A DNA stretch of 64,000 nucleotides, taken from positions 62,001 to 126,000 of the forward strand of contig NZ_HG942066.1 in assembly GCF_000612665.1 (NCBI RefSeq). Direction: 5' to 3'. This document shows, one piece after another, positions 60,691 through 64,000 of this stretch (the stretch's first letter is position 1; each line of letters opens with the position of its first letter). Position numbers and translations under genes: made by a program. Below the pieces are notes generated by a model. That model ran no database searches. It saw nothing but the letters and a program-made list of their open reading frames with translations, and was not told where the DNA came from. Source of the stretch: Neobacillus dielmonensis. GTDB lineage: Bacteria; Bacillota; Bacilli; Bacillales; Cytobacillaceae.

Positions 60691-62682
60691 TCAGACTGAT
60701 TTTGATATTTTATTTTTTCGTTTATTAATAAAATAGATGCTGACTAAGACGATTAAAGTCAAAAGCAATACAAGATAGGGCAGCAAGGTTTGAACAGGGG
60801 ATGGTCTGTCAACATTTCCGTCTTGAGACATTAAGCTCTTGCCAATGGCGTTATGGGCGGAGACTCGATAGACATATCGGCTGCCGTTTTCCAGTGGAGC
60901 TGTTTTATCGATAAAGTATGGTTCGTTAACATTCGTAGCGATTGGTTTATAATCGCTGCTAACTCCAAATATATTTACCTTTTTGCGGTAAATGGTATAG
61001 AAATCTGTGCCAAAGGAGGGATTCCATGTGATGGTAACAGAATCCTCGTTATTCCTGTCAGCTAATATCCAGTCGGGCACCTCTGGAGTGGTCGTCATTT
61101 TGGTATAAAAAGAATAGGTTCCTATTGGTGATTCCGTTTTACCAGTAATGGCGGAAACCTTCCAATAATAGCGGGAATCCGGTTCAAGGCTTTCAATATT
61201 CGTTGCCTCGGAAGGAACGGTATGATCTATGATGATATTTTTAAAATCAGGGTCTCTAGCAACCAAGAGATGATAACCGCCTGCATCGGATGCTGAATTC
61301 CATTTCAGTTCGACATGGGAGGGATTTACACCGGTCGCACCACTTTTTGGCTCCACCGTAATCGAAGAAGCCGGAATCACATGGAGCATCCGGGAGCCAT
61401 GGGCGGGGAGACTCGCCGTAAAGTTTGTATATTTGGTCCCTAAATCTTGATGGCTCCACATGTCACGAACCTTAGCCGTGCCATCAATCCCTATATCTGA
61501 CCAGTTCACACTCACCTCTTTTACTGTTTTGTCGGTATTGAATAGACCGATGTTATATGAACCATCTGGTAACGTTTGATAAAATACCTGGATGCCGAAT
61601 TTATTGGATAAACGTTTCCCGGCCTTGCCGCTTTGGTTCGCAGCCAGTATTTCGTCATTGGTCAACAGGGCGATTCCGAAGTCGTCCAGTTTTGTCAGGT
61701 CGTTTCCAATCACAAAATGGGAAGCAGCTATGGCCCAAAGGGATACATAGGAACGTTTTTCTTCGTTTGTCAGCCCATCTTTACTTCCATTTGCGACATT
61801 TAGTGAGTCAAAGTCATTCCATCCGCCAGGACCTGCATGGGGCTGCCACTGGGCGGCATCAGAAAATCTTCTATAAACATGTTCCCAATCGGTAAGAGTA
61901 GGTTTTCCATAGCTTTCGACATCATGGTCCGTCCGCCAGCCATTCGATAATTGCTGCCAGGTAGACGAGTGTTTGATATCTAAGTTGTTAGATAGCTCTA
62001 CATGGATTGACCTCCCTGTTTTCTTCAGGGCGTTTGCCCATGCCTCCACATCTGCAATATCTTGGTTGCGGACGCCGTCAATTTTTAAATAATCGACTCC
62101 GTAAGAAGCAAACAGGTTTGCCCATGAATCGATATACTCCTGCGCCCCGGGCTTTGAATAATCGATGGAATACATATTTTCAAAATTAAAATTAACTTTT
62201 TGACCTTTTCTGAAGTCGACGATATCTTTTGCATGGTAGGGTGTTCCTTGTATGGGAGTGTTATGGTCCACCGCTCCTTTAGGAATTCCAAGCGTGACGT
62301 AAAGTCCAAACCTTAAGCCCTTGCTATGGATATAATCTCCAACTGCTTTCATGCCGTTGGGAAATTTCTTGGGGTCTACCGCCCATCTGCCATATTGATC
62401 AACGGTAGTGGTCCAATCTAACATATAATAATCGTCTAGATTAACGTATTGATATCCGTGCTGTTTAAACTTCGCTGCCATGATATCTGCCGCGTCTTTG
62501 ATTTTTTGTTCTGTCGGGTGCTTACGGATCGAACTCCAGCTGCTCCAGCCCATAAAAGGGCGCTCTGCCAAATCATTATAGGCGGAAGCCTCTGCTTCTT
62601 TTGGTTCTAGTATCGAATCTGGTAGATTACCACAAAGTAAAAAGGAGATTGATAACAAAGATGTAATGACTTTTTTTAGCAT
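60691..62682 (-). CDS. Surface-anchored GH27 alpha-galactosidase with FN3-like domains
   Basis: A 663-residue exported enzyme. A signal peptide (VITSLLSISFLLCGNLPDS) precedes a GH27 barrel: RPFMGWSSWSS, YQYVNLDDYYML, the nucleophile Asp in VDYLKIDGV and the acid/base Asp in GWRTDHDVESYG. A beta-sandwich domain (to about residue 435) and two fibronectin-III-like domains (about 440-530 and 535-625) follow. The end has a span (LLPYLVLLLTLIVLVSIYFI) and KRKNK, so the protein stays at the cell surface without an LPxTG motif. It removes alpha-galactosyl or similar groups from plant oligosaccharides. GGGGGA precedes the ATG. Confidence 0.92.
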   Translation of the reverse strand: MLKKVITSLLSISFLLCGNLPDSILEPKEAEASAYNDLAERPFMGWSSWSSIRKHPTEQKIKDAADIMAAKFKQHGYQYVNLDDYYMLDWTTTVDQYGRWAVDPKKFPNGMKAVGDYIHSKGLRFGLYVTLGIPKGAVDHNTPIQGTPYHAKDIVDFRKGQKVNFNFENMYSIDYSKPGAQEYIDSWANLFASYGVDYLKIDGVRNQDIADVEAWANALKKTGRSIHVELSNNLDIKHSSTWQQLSNGWRTDHDVESYGKPTLTDWEHVYRRFSDAAQWQPHAGPGGWNDFDSLNVANGSKDGLTNEEKRSYVSLWAIAASHFVIGNDLTKLDDFGIALLTNDEILAANQSGKAGKRLSNKFGIQVFYQTLPDGSYNIGLFNTDKTVKEVSVNWSDIGIDGTAKVRDMWSHQDLGTKYTNFTASLPAHGSRMLHVIPASSITVEPKSGATGVNPSHVELKWNSASDAGGYHLLVARDPDFKNIIIDHTVPSEATNIESLEPDSRYYWKVSAITGKTESPIGTYSFYTKMTTTPEVPDWILADRNNEDSVTITWNPSFGTDFYTIYRKKVNIFGVSSDYKPIATNVNEPYFIDKTAPLENGSRYVYRVSAHNAIGKSLMSQDGNVDRPSPVQTLLPYLVLLLTLIVLVSIYFINKRKNKISKSV

Positions 62683-62839
62683 AGATTTTCCCCCAAAATT
62701 GATATAATCCGCTTACAACTCCAGACGGAATCACATCGTCATGAATAGGATGTGCTGTTGTTTAATAATTCTATATTAATATAGAAATCTGTTAATTTTA
62801 ATGAACAATATGTTCCAGCAGAAATTCTTAATAAGAAAA

Positions 62840-62877
62840 AAGAGGACTGCTCCCTAAAAGCGGGTAACGAGTCCTCA
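62840..62877 (-). terminator. Terminator of the aldo/keto reductase gene
   Basis: GAGGACT (62842-62848) pairs with AGTCCTC (62870-62876), with further pairing inside (CTCCC..GCGGG-like). The minus strand then has TTTTTT. Confidence 0.8.
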
Positions 62878-62907
62878 TTTTGATAAATATTTACTTTGTG
62901 TTGGGGA

Positions 62908-63867
62908 TTAAACCATACTCTTTTCCCAGCCGCCTCGGATTTCAACGCCTGTTGCCTTTGCTGCTGTTTCTAATTCTTTTATTTCTGCTTCTGTTAGTTC
63001 AATATTGGAGGCAGCGACAGCTCCTTCAATGTGTTTTGGTTTGGTTACACCGATAATTGGCACTGTTCCTTTTGCAATCGACCAGGCAATCGCAATCTCA
63101 GCTGGATCTGCATCATGTTTGCTGCCGATTGTATTCATGACTTCAATTAATTGATCAAGTTTGGCTAAAACATCGGCATTGAATGCCTCTCCTCGTCTCG
63201 TACCAGCTTTAAACGGATTTTTGGAACTATAGGCCCCTGTTAAAGCGCCCTGTTCGAGTACCATATAGGAAAAGAAAACAATACCATGTTGATTACAATA
63301 ATCAATTATGCCAGCTTCCTCCGATGAACGGTACAGCAGACTGTAATGGTTTTGTACAGCCGAAAGCTGCAGGCCTTCTTTTTCAAGAATGGATGATGCT
63401 AATTTTATTTCTTCCAAATTATGATTCGATACTCCAGCGTGCTTGATCTTGCCACTTTTCATCAGCGGGATGAGTTTCGCCGTCCATCTTTCCACATCGT
63501 TTGGATTGTGAATCCAATAAATGTCTGCATGGTCAACTCCTAGACGGGTTAAACTCTGGCTAAGCATGTCTTCCACTGCATGGTCTGGCAGCTCACCGCG
63601 CGGAGTAAACTTCGTAGAAATCAGGACCTCATGACTTTCTTTAATAAATTTACCTAAGATGGTTTCTGACGCTCCCATTCCATAAACAGCGGCCGTATCC
63701 CATAAATTAAATCCTGCGGCCATGGCTGCATCATAAACAGGTTTTAAATCTTCCTCCGTTAACTGGTTTCCAAAAACGGTATCGCCGCCATTTGCACCGG
63801 TTCCCCACGACCAGGTTCCAAGTGCAATGGAGGGAATTTTATCATTCTTTAACTTCACATATTTCAC
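62908..63867 (-). CDS. Aldo/keto reductase
   Basis: A 319-residue NADPH-dependent reductase. The catalytic tetrad is visible: Asp in FNLWDTAAVYG, Tyr in the same AVYG, Lys in VLISTKFTPRG and His in IYWIHNPNDV. The cofactor end is TVPIIGVTKPKHIEG. The branch resembles plant-type and YhdN-like AKRs acting on aldehydes. GTG 63867 is preferred with GGTGGGAG upstream; the frame reaches back to 63879. It is a single gene with its own terminator, and its promoter should lie in 63880-64000. Confidence 0.92.
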   Translation of the reverse strand: MKYVKLKNDKIPSIALGTWSWGTGANGGDTVFGNQLTEEDLKPVYDAAMAAGFNLWDTAAVYGMGASETILGKFIKESHEVLISTKFTPRGELPDHAVEDMLSQSLTRLGVDHADIYWIHNPNDVERWTAKLIPLMKSGKIKHAGVSNHNLEEIKLASSILEKEGLQLSAVQNHYSLLYRSSEEAGIIDYCNQHGIVFFSYMVLEQGALTGAYSSKNPFKAGTRRGEAFNADVLAKLDQLIEVMNTIGSKHDADPAEIAIAWSIAKGTVPIIGVTKPKHIEGAVAASNIELTEAEIKELETAAKATGVEIRGGWEKSMV

Positions 63868-64000
63868 CTTTACTCCCACCTTCGTTAGTTTATTTCTTTA
63901 TCATTATTACCATTAAAAGGATTAAGTACAAGAATGGAGCTTGATAAGTTAGAAAATGTAAAGGTGAGAGTAAAATAAAACCTTCCAATTCGAGGAGAAT

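Overview
The window is AT-rich chromosomal DNA of a Bacillaceae-type Firmicute. Strong AGGAGG-like ribosome binding sites, frequent GTG/TTG starts, lipobox lipoproteins, and Rex, cre, PyrR, PhoP and lysine-riboswitch control elements all fit Bacillus or a close relative such as Neobacillus. The genus is an inference. I saw no rRNA, tRNA, CRISPR array or intact insertion sequence.

Layout. 0-6.4 kb: an accessory Hsp70 set (divergent GrpE, short DnaK-like ATPase, TPR membrane protein, J-like TPR membrane protein without HPD), then a CorA-like protein. 6.4-12.5 kb: L-lactate dehydrogenase with two Rex operators and a cre-like site, a co-transcribed MFS carrier, an L,D-transpeptidase and a phospholipase D/cardiolipin-synthase-type enzyme. 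12.8-20.4 kb: VOC protein, GNAT, a broken PAS-GGDEF-EAL gene, a double AhpD-like protein, an aldehyde dehydrogenase, and a PadR regulator with a DUF4188 protein. 20.8-31.1 kb: a catabolic island with an eight-gene minus-strand operon (ABC importer, N-terminal-nucleophile amidase, amidohydrolase, GntR regulator, AMDase/maleate-isomerase-like enzyme, D-2-hydroxyacid dehydrogenase), a separately promoted M20 amidohydrolase and a divergent allantoinase. The set points to use of a cyclic ureide or related N-heterocycle.

31.1-41.5 kb is mosaic: decayed fragments, a hyaluronan-synthase-like glycosyltransferase with a nucleotide-sugar dehydrogenase, a PLD-helicase-DUF3427 protein facing a Nudix hydrolase, a GNAT, a divergent LspA, a small phospholipase-A2-like protein and a DUF805 protein. 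41.6-47.3 kb: a lysine-riboswitch-controlled amino-acid ABC transporter, a manganese catalase, and an MFS carrier behind two PyrR-binding hairpins that flank a terminator. 47.6-53 kb: PhoX with a PhoP box, an M15 peptidase, CopC/CopD proteins and a TSUP permease. 53-64 kb: alpha/beta hydrolase, diguanylate cyclase, MFS exporter, two nearly identical DoxX genes with duplicated promoter regions, a PPOX flavoprotein, an M29 aminopeptidase, a surface-anchored GH27 alpha-galactosidase and an aldo/keto reductase.

Most promising for new biology: the membrane-linked Hsp70 set, the ureide-type island with its duplicated promoter, the PyrR-controlled MFS carrier, and the glycan pair whose dehydrogenase is of the HexNAc rather than the glucose type.
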